Source: Bradyrhizobium sp. AS23.2 (GTDB lineage: Bacteria > Pseudomonadota > Alphaproteobacteria > Rhizobiales > Xanthobacteraceae). Taken from it: a stretch of 64,000 bases of DNA. This document shows positions 35,212-42,682 of this stretch, one piece after another (the first letter of the stretch is position 1; the number at the start of each line of letters is the position of its first letter). The DNA is taken from positions 1 to 64,000 of the forward strand of contig NZ_LGHM01000147.1 of assembly GCF_001908185.1 (NCBI RefSeq), in the 5' to 3' direction. Position numbers and translations under genes: made by a program. The notes under the pieces are model-generated. The model was not told where the DNA came from and made no database searches. It saw only the letters and a program-made list of their open reading frames with translations.

Positions 35212-35934
35212 TTACGCCACGCTCTCCAGGAACGCCTCTTCCGCCGCGTGCACGGCGTCGGGCGTGCCGACATGCATCCAGACCCCGTCGAGGCGCAGGC
35301 CGAACAGCCGCTCCTGCTCGTTGGCGCGGTCGAACATCTTGGTCAGCGAGAACTCGCCCTTCGGCGCGTCGGCGAAGATCGACGGCGACATGATGGCCGC
35401 GCCCGCATAGACGAACGGAACGACCTCTTTTTCCTTGCGCTTGCGCAGGGCGCCGTCGGGCATCATGCCGTAATCGCCGCGGCCGCCATAGCCGATGCTG
35501 GTCGCGGTCGGCGCCATCAGCAGCAGGATGTCCATGCGCTCGGGATCGAAGTTTTCGGCAAGGCGCGCCAGGTTGGAGCGGACGCCGTCGATCCACAGCG
35601 TATCAGAGTTGACGTGGAAGAACGGTGCGTTGCCGAGCAGCGGCAGCGCCTTGACCACGCCGCCGCCAGTGCCGAGCACCTGATCGCGCTCGTCCGAAAT
35701 GGTCACGCGCGGAAGCTGGCGCGATGCGACGTGATTGATGATCTGGTCCGGCAGGTAGTGCACGTTGACCACTGCCTCGGTCACGCCGGCCTGACCGAGC
35801 TTGTCGAGCACGTGGTCGAGCAGCGGCTGGCCCGCCACCGGCACCATCGGTTTCGGCATCTTGTCCGTCAATGGACGCATGCGCAGGCCAAATCCTGCGG
35901 CGAGCACCATGGCTTTGGTCGGTTTGACGGACAT
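35212..35934 (-). CDS. murU: MurU-like sugar-1-phosphate nucleotidyltransferase
   Basis: A 240-residue nucleotidyltransferase with the N-terminal motif MVLAAGFGLRMRPLTDKMPKPM, ERDQVLGTGGGVVKAL for the sugar site, and VNSDTLWIDG holding a metal-binding Asp. With AmgK encoded nearby, the likely reaction is N-acetylmuramate-1-phosphate plus UTP to UDP-MurNAc, the peptidoglycan-recycling route that bypasses MurA. A glucose-1-phosphate type activity cannot be excluded from sequence. The ATG at 35934 is the family start. Confidence 0.88.
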   Translation of the reverse strand: MSVKPTKAMVLAAGFGLRMRPLTDKMPKPMVPVAGQPLLDHVLDKLGQAGVTEAVVNVHYLPDQIINHVASRQLPRVTISDERDQVLGTGGGVVKALPLLGNAPFFHVNSDTLWIDGVRSNLARLAENFDPERMDILLLMAPTATSIGYGGRGDYGMMPDGALRKRKEKEVVPFVYAGAAIMSPSIFADAPKGEFSLTKMFDRANEQERLFGLRLDGVWMHVGTPDAVHAAEEAFLESVA

Positions 35935-36071
35935 CCTTTGCTTTCTCAGACTCGTCCTCGGACTCTTGGAGTTCCGCGTTCGCAGCAAGCCTAGCACGGA
36001 CCTCATTCGGCCGCACCGCACCTCAACCGCCTTAACCAGCCGCTGTGACGGTTGTACGACGAGTGTTGCCG

Positions 36072-36416
36072 TTACGCTCCAATGGATGTGGAACGCGCCT
36101 TTTTCTTCTTGTCGCCGGGCTTGAGGAAATTGACGCCGATCTGGTCGCCATTGACCCAAGCGAGCTCGCAGCGCCGGTACGCAAGTCCGGTGGACGAGAG
36201 CAGGAGAAAAAACTCTTTCAGATGGAGCCCTTCCACCGAACCGTCGATGGTCAGCTTGGCGCCGACCTCGGAGACGTCCTCCATGGTGCAGTCGCGCCGC
36301 CAGGTGCCGTCGATCCCCATCATCTGGGCCGGAATCCCGCGTTCGAAAACAACCCGGCTGCTGCCGCGGTGGTCCGTCCTTACCGCCATCTGCCCTTGCT
36401 CCAGCCTCGTAATCAT
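36072..36416 (-). CDS. PilZ domain protein
   Basis: A 114-residue single-domain PilZ protein. The cyclic-di-GMP binding elements are present: R-G-S-S-R (RxxxR, residues about 17-21) and D-V-S-E-V-G (D/N-x-S-x-x-G, about 47-52), followed by a beta barrel including CELAWVNGDQIGVNF. The C terminus is Lys-rich (GDKKKKAR). It lies between the AmgK fusion and the murU-like gene, although cell-wall recycling and c-di-GMP have no established link. Its output partner is unknown. Confidence 0.88.
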   Translation of the reverse strand: MITRLEQGQMAVRTDHRGSSRVVFERGIPAQMMGIDGTWRRDCTMEDVSEVGAKLTIDGSVEGLHLKEFFLLLSSTGLAYRRCELAWVNGDQIGVNFLKPGDKKKKARSTSIGA

Positions 36417-36478
36417 TCGGCTGCCTGAGGGGCGATGATAGGGATGCGATGGCTAACACCCGGTAAATCGGCCGCGAA

Positions 36479-38023
36479 TCAGGCTTGGAGAGGTTCTTGG
36501 GGCGGCCTTTGAGGCGGCGGGACATTGCCGAGATACCAGTCTCGCAAGTGAGCCAGCGCAGGATGCGCCAGCGAGCGCTGGAGGTAGGTCCAGATCCGCG
36601 GTTGGTGGCGAAGGTAGTGCGGCTTACCGTCGCGGCGATTGAGCCGGGCGAAGGTGCCGAGCAGGCGCGTGTTCCGCTGCGCCGACATGATGGCGTAGAG
36701 CTCTGCGAAGCCGGCCGGGTCGAAGCTCGCATCGGCAGCGCGGCGCGCCTTGATGTAGCGTGACAGCAGCGTCAGCTCGAGATTTTCCGGCACGTCGATG
36801 CGGGCGTCCTGGAGCAGCGAGACGACGTCGTAGGATTGCGGCCCGAGCACGGCGTCCTGGAAGTCGATCACGCCGACGCGCTCGATGCCGGAGCGGTCAG
36901 CGAGCCAGATCAGATTGGGCGAGTGATAGTCGCGGATGATCCACGTCTTCGGCGCGGCCAGCGGCTTCTTGAGCAGCTCCCGCCACATCGCGAAAAACTC
37001 CGCGCGCTTCTCATCGCTCAGCGGCGCATTGCGGTCGGGCAGATACCATTCCGGCATCAACCCGATTTCGATCAGCAATGCCTCGGAGTCGAAGACCGGA
37101 ATGGCGTAAGTCTGATCTGCCAGCGGCAGCGTCTCCGGCAGCGTCTTGCCGTGCAGCACGGCCAGCGCGTCGGTCGCGGCTTCATAACGCTCGGGGATCG
37201 GGCGCGGCGGGTTGCCCTCGATCACGCCTTCGCTGCCGAAGTCTTCGCTGATCAGGAAACCGTGGTCGAGATCGTAATGGTGGATCGCAGGCGCCGAGAT
37301 TCCCTGCGCGCGCAGTCCTTCGTCGATGGCGACGAAGGGCTTTACATTTTCGGCGAGATGCACCGCGGCGCTGTAGGATTTTCCGTTGTACGTCGCAGCG
37401 CCGTCAGGTCGCTGCGGAAAGTTCATCAGGATGACGATCTCGTCGTCGCGCAGCAGCCGTGCATAGGAGCGGGTCGAGGCGTCGCCGGGCATGCGCCGCC
37501 GCGTCGCGTCGATATAGCCGGATGCGTCGAGGAATTCGCGCAGCGCCTTGAGTCGCGCGACTTGCGCGGCGCCCTTGCCGTAGCCGGTGATGTCGGCCGC
37601 GCGCGCATTCGAGCCCAGAGCCGGCCGGTGCGTCAGCGCGATGTCGATGCGATCTGCGGGCATCGCCGACGGCGCGCGCTCCGGCCATTCGATCAGGACG
37701 AGCGTGGCATCGGGGAGTGGCGATAGCCCGATCTCCTCGAGTTCGCTCTCATCCTCGATGCGGTAGAGGTCGGCATGCATCACCGGAAATGGAGGCAGCT
37801 CGTAGCCCTGCACCAGGGTGAAGGTCGGGCTCGGCACTTCCAGTTCCTCGTCGCCGGCGAGGTAGCGGATCATCGCGCGCGCCGCCGCGGTCTTGCCCGC
37901 ACCGAGATCGCCGGTGAGTGTGATGACGTCGCCGGGGCCAACCAGCAGCGCGAGATCGGCCATCAGTTGCGCGGTGGCCGTCTCGTTGTGGAGCGCGACG
38001 GAGAATGTGGTTGATGCAATCAT
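36479..38023 (-). CDS. tsaE: TsaE-AmgK fusion: t6A ATPase plus anhydro-sugar kinase
   Basis: 514 residues in two parts. Residues 1-150 are TsaE, the ATPase that supports tRNA t6A37 formation: Walker A GDLGAGKTAAARAMIR, SPTFTLVQGYE and HADLYRIED. Residues about 165-510 are an aminoglycoside-phosphotransferase-fold kinase matching AmgK, which phosphorylates N-acetylmuramate and N-acetylglucosamine at C1: RRRMPGDASTRSYARL, HHYDLDHGFLISEDFG, IIRDYHSPNLIW (catalytic HRD-like Asp) and VGVIDFQDAVLGP. AmgK and MurU act in series, which supports the call for the gene at 35212. The start overlaps the upstream kinase gene (ATGA). Confidence 0.93.
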   Translation of the reverse strand: MIASTTFSVALHNETATAQLMADLALLVGPGDVITLTGDLGAGKTAAARAMIRYLAGDEELEVPSPTFTLVQGYELPPFPVMHADLYRIEDESELEEIGLSPLPDATLVLIEWPERAPSAMPADRIDIALTHRPALGSNARAADITGYGKGAAQVARLKALREFLDASGYIDATRRRMPGDASTRSYARLLRDDEIVILMNFPQRPDGAATYNGKSYSAAVHLAENVKPFVAIDEGLRAQGISAPAIHHYDLDHGFLISEDFGSEGVIEGNPPRPIPERYEAATDALAVLHGKTLPETLPLADQTYAIPVFDSEALLIEIGLMPEWYLPDRNAPLSDEKRAEFFAMWRELLKKPLAAPKTWIIRDYHSPNLIWLADRSGIERVGVIDFQDAVLGPQSYDVVSLLQDARIDVPENLELTLLSRYIKARRAADASFDPAGFAELYAIMSAQRNTRLLGTFARLNRRDGKPHYLRHQPRIWTYLQRSLAHPALAHLRDWYLGNVPPPQRPPQEPLQA

Positions 38024-40524
38024 TCGGCGGCGTCGCGATGCGCCGCCTGGTCGGTCGGGAAGTCGCAGATCACGACCGTGCCCCTGCCCACGATCGAATC
38101 CACCCGCACCTTGCCGCCATGCAGCTCGACGAAGGAGCGCACCAGCGACAGGCCGAGCCCGGCGCCGCGGTGACGCGAGCCCTGCGAGCGGCTTTCGAAC
38201 CAGTTGAACACCTTGTCCTTCATATCGGCAGGTATTCCAGGACCGGAATCTGTCACAGTGAAGACCACACTGCGCTCGGTGCGGCGCGCGCTGATGCCGA
38301 CGGTGGAATCCTGTGGAGAAAACCCGACGGCGTTTGCGAGGAGGTTATAGAGCACCTGCACCACGCGCTTCTCATCGCCGATGAAGCTGCCGATATCGGG
38401 CGCGATCTCGACCTTGAGGCGGATGCGGTCGGTGGCGAGGCGGTCCTGGATGCCCTCGGCGGCCAGCTCGATGGTCTTGCTGACGTCGACCGGCCCGAGT
38501 TCCAGCTTCATCGCGCCGGCGTCGATAGTGGCGAGATCGAGGATGTTGTTGGTCAGCGCCAGCAGCGCGTTGGTCGATTTGGTGACGTAGTCGAGATATT
38601 CGGCCTGTTTCGGCGTCAGCGGCCCGGTCGAGGGGTCGCTGAGGAAATGCGCAAAGCCGATGATGGTGGTGAGCGGCGAGCGCAGCTCGTAGGAGACGTG
38701 GTGGACGAAATCCACCTTCATCTGGTCGGCGGCCTCAAGCGCCTCGTTGCGTTCGCGCAGCGCACGCTCGACGTTCTCGGTGTCGGTGATGTCCTGGAAC
38801 GTCAGCATGGTGGCGCCGTCATGCAGCGGCCGGATCATGCCGTCGAGTACGCTGCCGTCCTTGCGCTCCAGCTTGAGCGGTACGTCGGCGCGGTTCTCGA
38901 TCGAGGTGATGGCCTCGCGGATCTGCCGCCAGACCACGGGGTCGTCGAACAGCTGATGGCACCAGCCTTCGACGGTCTGGATATGCGGCTCGTCGCGCAT
39001 GGCGCCGCTGGACAGCTTCCACATCCGGACAAAGGCCGGATTGAACAGCTGCGCCTTGCCATTGCTGCCGAACACCGCGACGCCCTCAGCGAGGCTGTCG
39101 AGCGTCTCGCGCTGGACCCGGATCATGCCGTCGAAGCGGCGGGCGAGGTCGAGGCTCTCGGTGACGTCGTCGAACAGATAGGTGACGCCGCCTTCCGGAT
39201 TCGGCGTGGTGACGACGGAGAGCGCGCGCCCGTCGGGCAGGTACCAGGTGTCCTGGGCGGCCTCGACCGCGCGATAGGCCTCGTGCAGCTTGGCCTTCCA
39301 GGCGCGGAAGTCCGGCTGCTCGGGCAGCTTGCGCGCGGCGCGAAGCTGGTCGAGCACGCTGGAATCGTCGGGATTGGCGTCGAGGAAGGTGCGGTCGAGG
39401 TCCCACAGCCGCCGGTAGGAATCGTTGTAGAAGGCGAGCCGACGCTGGCCGTCGAACACCGCAACGCCCGATGAGAGCTGGTCGAGCGTGCGGCGATGCG
39501 CCTCCGCCATCCGCACCAACGCCGAGCTCAGCGCATCGGCCTCGCTGGCGTCGATGGCGGCGCCGACACTGCCGCTGCCGACATTGACGGCGCGCACGTC
39601 GTAGATGCGCCGCTCGCCGCCGATCACGATCGGCAGCCGCGAGGTGAAGCTGGCGGCATCCTTCAGTCCCCGCTCCATCGCGGTGCGGTCGGCGCTGTCG
39701 AGCAGCTCGAGCCTGCGCTCCTGGGCGTCGGTGACGCTGTTCGCCTCGGTCGCGCGCACATAGGCCGGATTGGCATAGGTCAGCGCGCCGTTGTCGGCCT
39801 TGGCCCAGATCGGCCACGGCGCGGCGGCGGCGAAGCCGCGGAGCATCTCGGTCTCGTCGGAGAGCGCCTTGTAGCGCAGATTGGTCTCGGCCAGATCGCG
39901 CCGCAGCCCCGAGAGTTCGCGAATCCTGACAATGGCTTGGCCGCCGATGGCGCGGCCGATGGCCTCGAGGGTGTGGCCGTGCGCGGTGGTCAGCGTCAGC
40001 TGGAACCCGTCGCCGCGGTCACGCAGCGCATCGACCGCATGATCCATCTGGAGCGCAGGTTCCGGCGGCAGCCAGGTTCCGAACGCCAGCACGCGCTGCG
40101 GCGAGGAGTCGCGCGGCAGCACCATGGAGATGTCGCCGGAAATCTGCGCGCGATTGTCGCCGGCCGGCCAGGAGATCAGGATCTGCGGCTCGGCGAACAG
40201 CAGCGAGCCGAAGCGGTCGGCCTGGAGTTGCAGTTCCCCGATCCGCGTGCGCAGTTGCGCCTCGTTCTGCGCCGTGCGCACGCGCGTGCGCATCAGCAGG
40301 ATCGCGGCCACGACCGTGAAGCCGAGCAAGGCCAGCGCAGTGGCCAGCACCGCGAGTTCCTGCCGGTTGAAGTCCAGCAATATCGAGAGTGTGTCGATGA
40401 GGTCGGCGGCCTCAGCCGGCGCAGCCGGCAGCAGCGCCGCGAGAGCGCCTCCCAACAAGCTGTTGCGCGCCAACGTTGTGCACGACAACAGCGTCCGACG
40501 CATCGACACGATCACGCCTGACAT
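38020..40524 (-). CDS. Membrane-linked multi-PAS sensor histidine kinase
   Basis: An 834-residue kinase. An N-terminal hydrophobic stretch ending PAAPAEA resembles a signal peptide, and a transmembrane helix follows (LAVLATALALLGFTVVAAILL). Two or three PAS-like regions occupy about 230-600. The dimerisation domain has the phospho-His in HHVSYELRSPLTTIIGFAHFL, and the ATPase domain shows NAVGFSP (N box), DSGPGIP (G1) and GAGLGLSLVRSFVELHGG (G2). No receiver domain and no adjacent response-regulator gene are visible, so its partner is unknown. It is coupled to tsaE-amgK by overlap. Confidence 0.9.
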   Translation of the reverse strand: MSGVIVSMRRTLLSCTTLARNSLLGGALAALLPAAPAEAADLIDTLSILLDFNRQELAVLATALALLGFTVVAAILLMRTRVRTAQNEAQLRTRIGELQLQADRFGSLLFAEPQILISWPAGDNRAQISGDISMVLPRDSSPQRVLAFGTWLPPEPALQMDHAVDALRDRGDGFQLTLTTAHGHTLEAIGRAIGGQAIVRIRELSGLRRDLAETNLRYKALSDETEMLRGFAAAAPWPIWAKADNGALTYANPAYVRATEANSVTDAQERRLELLDSADRTAMERGLKDAASFTSRLPIVIGGERRIYDVRAVNVGSGSVGAAIDASEADALSSALVRMAEAHRRTLDQLSSGVAVFDGQRRLAFYNDSYRRLWDLDRTFLDANPDDSSVLDQLRAARKLPEQPDFRAWKAKLHEAYRAVEAAQDTWYLPDGRALSVVTTPNPEGGVTYLFDDVTESLDLARRFDGMIRVQRETLDSLAEGVAVFGSNGKAQLFNPAFVRMWKLSSGAMRDEPHIQTVEGWCHQLFDDPVVWRQIREAITSIENRADVPLKLERKDGSVLDGMIRPLHDGATMLTFQDITDTENVERALRERNEALEAADQMKVDFVHHVSYELRSPLTTIIGFAHFLSDPSTGPLTPKQAEYLDYVTKSTNALLALTNNILDLATIDAGAMKLELGPVDVSKTIELAAEGIQDRLATDRIRLKVEIAPDIGSFIGDEKRVVQVLYNLLANAVGFSPQDSTVGISARRTERSVVFTVTDSGPGIPADMKDKVFNWFESRSQGSRHRGAGLGLSLVRSFVELHGGKVRVDSIVGRGTVVICDFPTDQAAHRDAAE

Positions 40525-40633
40525 AGTTGCCCCAAGACCGCACAAATCTACCCGCGGCGACCCCCGTCGCGCGCGAATCAGAACACAATACCCTCACCGT
40601 GACTCGACCGGTAAGAGTCCAGATCGTGAACGC

Positions 40634-40668
40634 AAAGGCGGCCCCGCAAAAATGCGGGGCCCCGCGTT
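40634..40668 (-). terminator. dut terminator
   Basis: GGCCCCGC (40640-40647) and GCGGGGCC (40654-40661) form a stem with a six-base A/T loop, between the dut stop and the histidine kinase start. On the minus strand it is followed by GCCTTTGCG, a weak T tract. Confidence 0.6.
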
Positions 40669-40714
40669 CCGGCTCGCGCAGTCGTTCGGGTGATTCGGCC
40701 GGCGCTGCCGTACG

Positions 40715-41173
40715 TCAGCAGCCGGTGGAGCCGAAGCCGCCGGCCCCCCGATCCGTCGCGGACAATGTCGCGACGGGAACCAGCGCGGCCTGCACCACAG
40801 GCGCGATCACCATTTGCGCGATGCGCTCGCCGCGCTTGATCATGAAGGAGGCTTGGCCGTGGTTGATCAGGATCACCTTGATCTCGCCGCGATAGTCCGC
40901 ATCGATCGTTCCTGGCGAGTTCAGCACGGTGACGCCGTGCTTGGCGGCAAGCCCCGAGCGCGGCCGCACCTGCGCCTCGTGCCCGGGTGGCAATGCGATC
41001 GCAAGGCCCGTCGGCACCAGCGCGTATTGGCCAGGCGCGAGCGTCGTCGGCTCGCTGTCCGGAACCGCGGCCATAAGGTCGAGGCCAGCGGCCTCGGCGG
41101 TCTGATAGGCCGGCAGTGGCAGGCCGTCGGCATGCGGCAGGCGTTGCAGTTCGACCGTGACTTTCGTGCTCAA
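40715..41173 (-). CDS. dut: Deoxyuridine 5'-triphosphate nucleotidohydrolase
   Basis: A 152-residue trimeric dUTPase that keeps uracil out of DNA and supplies dUMP. All five motifs are seen: AAGLDLMAA (1), RPRSGLA (2), GTIDADYRGEIKVILIN (3), RGERIAQMVI (4) and the C-terminal RGAGGFGSTG (5). Translation starts at a TTG overlapping the coaBC stop (TTGA), so it is coupled to coaBC, an arrangement common in proteobacteria. Confidence 0.95.
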   Translation of the reverse strand: MSTKVTVELQRLPHADGLPLPAYQTAEAAGLDLMAAVPDSEPTTLAPGQYALVPTGLAIALPPGHEAQVRPRSGLAAKHGVTVLNSPGTIDADYRGEIKVILINHGQASFMIKRGERIAQMVIAPVVQAALVPVATLSATDRGAGGFGSTGC

Positions 41174-42624
41174 GATGCCGGCTCCCGGGATTTGTCGGTC
41201 ACGCTCTTTGCGATATGCGCGACCAGTTCGATGGCGACCTGTTCCTTGGTCATCACCGGCCAGGAATCAACTGCGATCTCGCCATCCTTCCCACCGTTCC
41301 TGCGGCTGATGAGGTGCACGGTGTTGCGGTCGCCGCCCATCACGCCGGTAGCGGGCGAGACGTCGTTGGCGACGATCCAGTCGCAGCCCTTGCGCGCAAG
41401 CTTGGACTTGGCGTTGTCGATGAGGTGCTCGGTCTCCGCGGCAAAGCCGATTACCAGCGGCGGGCGCTTGTCGGTCAGCTTCGAGATCGTGGCGAGGATG
41501 TCGGGGTTCTCGACCAGTTGCAGCGGCGGCATGCCCGCCGAGGTCTTCTTCAGCTTCTGCTCGCCCTCATTGGCGACGCGCCAGTCGGCCACGGCTGCGG
41601 CGAAGATGGCGATGTCGGCCGGAAGCGCTGCCTGCACCTGCTCAAGCATCTGGCGGGCTGATTCCACATGCTTGACCGTCACGCCCTGGGGATCGCTAAG
41701 ATCGACCGGGCCGCTGACCAAAATCACCTCGGCGCCCGCGGCCTGCGCGGCGGCAGCAATGGCAAAGCCCTGCTTGCCGGAGGAGCGGTTGGCGATGTAG
41801 CGCACCGGATCGATCGGCTCATGCGTCGGACCTGCGGTGATCAGCACGCGCTTGCCGGCGAGCGGTCGCGGAACCGGCGGTCGCAGCAGGCGCTCGGCGG
41901 CGGTGGCGATCTCGATGGCCTCGGACATGCGGCCGATGCCGGCTTCACCCGCTTCGGCCATCTCGCCGGAATTCGGTCCGATCAGCACCACGCCGTCGCG
42001 CTGGAGCTGGGCAACATTGCGCCGCGTGGCCGCATTGTTCCACATCAGCGGGTTCATCGCCGGTGCGAGCAGGATCTTGCGGTTGGTGGCGAGCAGGATG
42101 GCGCTGGCGAGATCGTCGGCATGGCCGTTGGCCATCTTGGCCATCAGGTCGGCGGTCGCAGGCGCCACCACGATCATGTCGCACTCGCGCGCCAGGCGAA
42201 TGTGGCCGGCGTCGAACTCGCTCTGGGGGTCGAACAGGTCGCTATAGACTCGCTCATGCGAGAGCGCGCTCACGGCGAGCGGCGTGACGAATTGCTGCGC
42301 CGCCTTGGTCAGGACGCAGCGGACCTCGATGCGGCGCTCCTTCAGCCTTCGAATCAGGTCGAGTGACTTATAGGCCGCGATCCCGCCGCCGATGATCAGG
42401 GTGACGCTGGCCTCGGCGACGGCGCCGGTGCGCTGACGCGTCGGGGTGGTGGAAAGCGCCGCGGTCGGCACCGCGAACGGCGTCAGCGGCTCCTCGCGGC
42501 CCTCGATCAGCTCCCGCAGGATGACCCGGACCTCTTCCTCGACCGACCTGCGGTTCTTGGCGGAGCGCAGCCGCAAGTAAGTTTTGACGGCGTCGTCGAG
42601 CTTGCGGATGGTCAGGCTTGCCAT
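41170..42624 (-). CDS. coaBC: CoaBC with an N-terminal FitA/RHH-like segment
   Basis: 484 residues catalysing two CoA steps: ligation of cysteine to 4'-phosphopantothenate (CoaB, C-terminal) and decarboxylation (CoaC, N-terminal). CoaC starts at about residue 75 with LIIGGGIAAYKSLDLIRRL and includes PAMNPLMWNNAA; CoaB begins near KRVLITAGPTHEPIDPVRYIANRSSGKQG. The first 50 residues (ASLTIRKLDDAVKTYLRLRS, then RSVEEEVRVILRELI) resemble a FitA/StbC ribbon-helix-helix antitoxin and are absent from ordinary CoaBC. The ATG at 42624 follows GGAGGG. Two palindromes lie just upstream. Confidence 0.92.
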   Translation of the reverse strand: MASLTIRKLDDAVKTYLRLRSAKNRRSVEEEVRVILRELIEGREEPLTPFAVPTAALSTTPTRQRTGAVAEASVTLIIGGGIAAYKSLDLIRRLKERRIEVRCVLTKAAQQFVTPLAVSALSHERVYSDLFDPQSEFDAGHIRLARECDMIVVAPATADLMAKMANGHADDLASAILLATNRKILLAPAMNPLMWNNAATRRNVAQLQRDGVVLIGPNSGEMAEAGEAGIGRMSEAIEIATAAERLLRPPVPRPLAGKRVLITAGPTHEPIDPVRYIANRSSGKQGFAIAAAAQAAGAEVILVSGPVDLSDPQGVTVKHVESARQMLEQVQAALPADIAIFAAAVADWRVANEGEQKLKKTSAGMPPLQLVENPDILATISKLTDKRPPLVIGFAAETEHLIDNAKSKLARKGCDWIVANDVSPATGVMGGDRNTVHLISRRNGGKDGEIAVDSWPVMTKEQVAIELVAHIAKSVTDKSREPAS

Positions 42625-42642
42625 GACGCCCTCCAGCACGAA

Positions 42643-42661
42643 ATGATAGCGATGCTATCAT
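42643..42661. promoter_or_regulatory. Perfect palindrome upstream of coaBC
   Basis: ATGATAGC-GAT-GCTATCAT is a perfect inverted repeat with a three-base centre, 19 bases before the coaBC ATG. It is A/T-rich in a G+C-rich region and lacks a T tract, so an operator is more likely than a terminator. A binding site for the RHH-like segment of CoaBC is possible but only inferred. Confidence 0.55.
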
Positions 42662-42667
42662 CTATAT

Positions 42668-42682
42668 GATTGCAATGCAATC
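42668..42682. promoter_or_regulatory. Second palindrome upstream of coaBC
   Basis: GATTGCA-A-TGCAATC is a perfect inverted repeat six bases from the first palindrome and overlapping the ubiB stop codon. The two differ in sequence, so they need not bind the same protein. Confidence 0.45.

Noticed and set aside
35935..36732. N-terminal extension of the murU-like frame to 36732
   Set aside because: It would run antisense-free through the PilZ gene in another frame; the nucleotidyltransferase motif starts at 35934.
42643..42661. Intrinsic terminator between ubiB and coaBC
   Set aside because: The stem is A/T-rich and has no T tract on either strand, so an operator is more likely.
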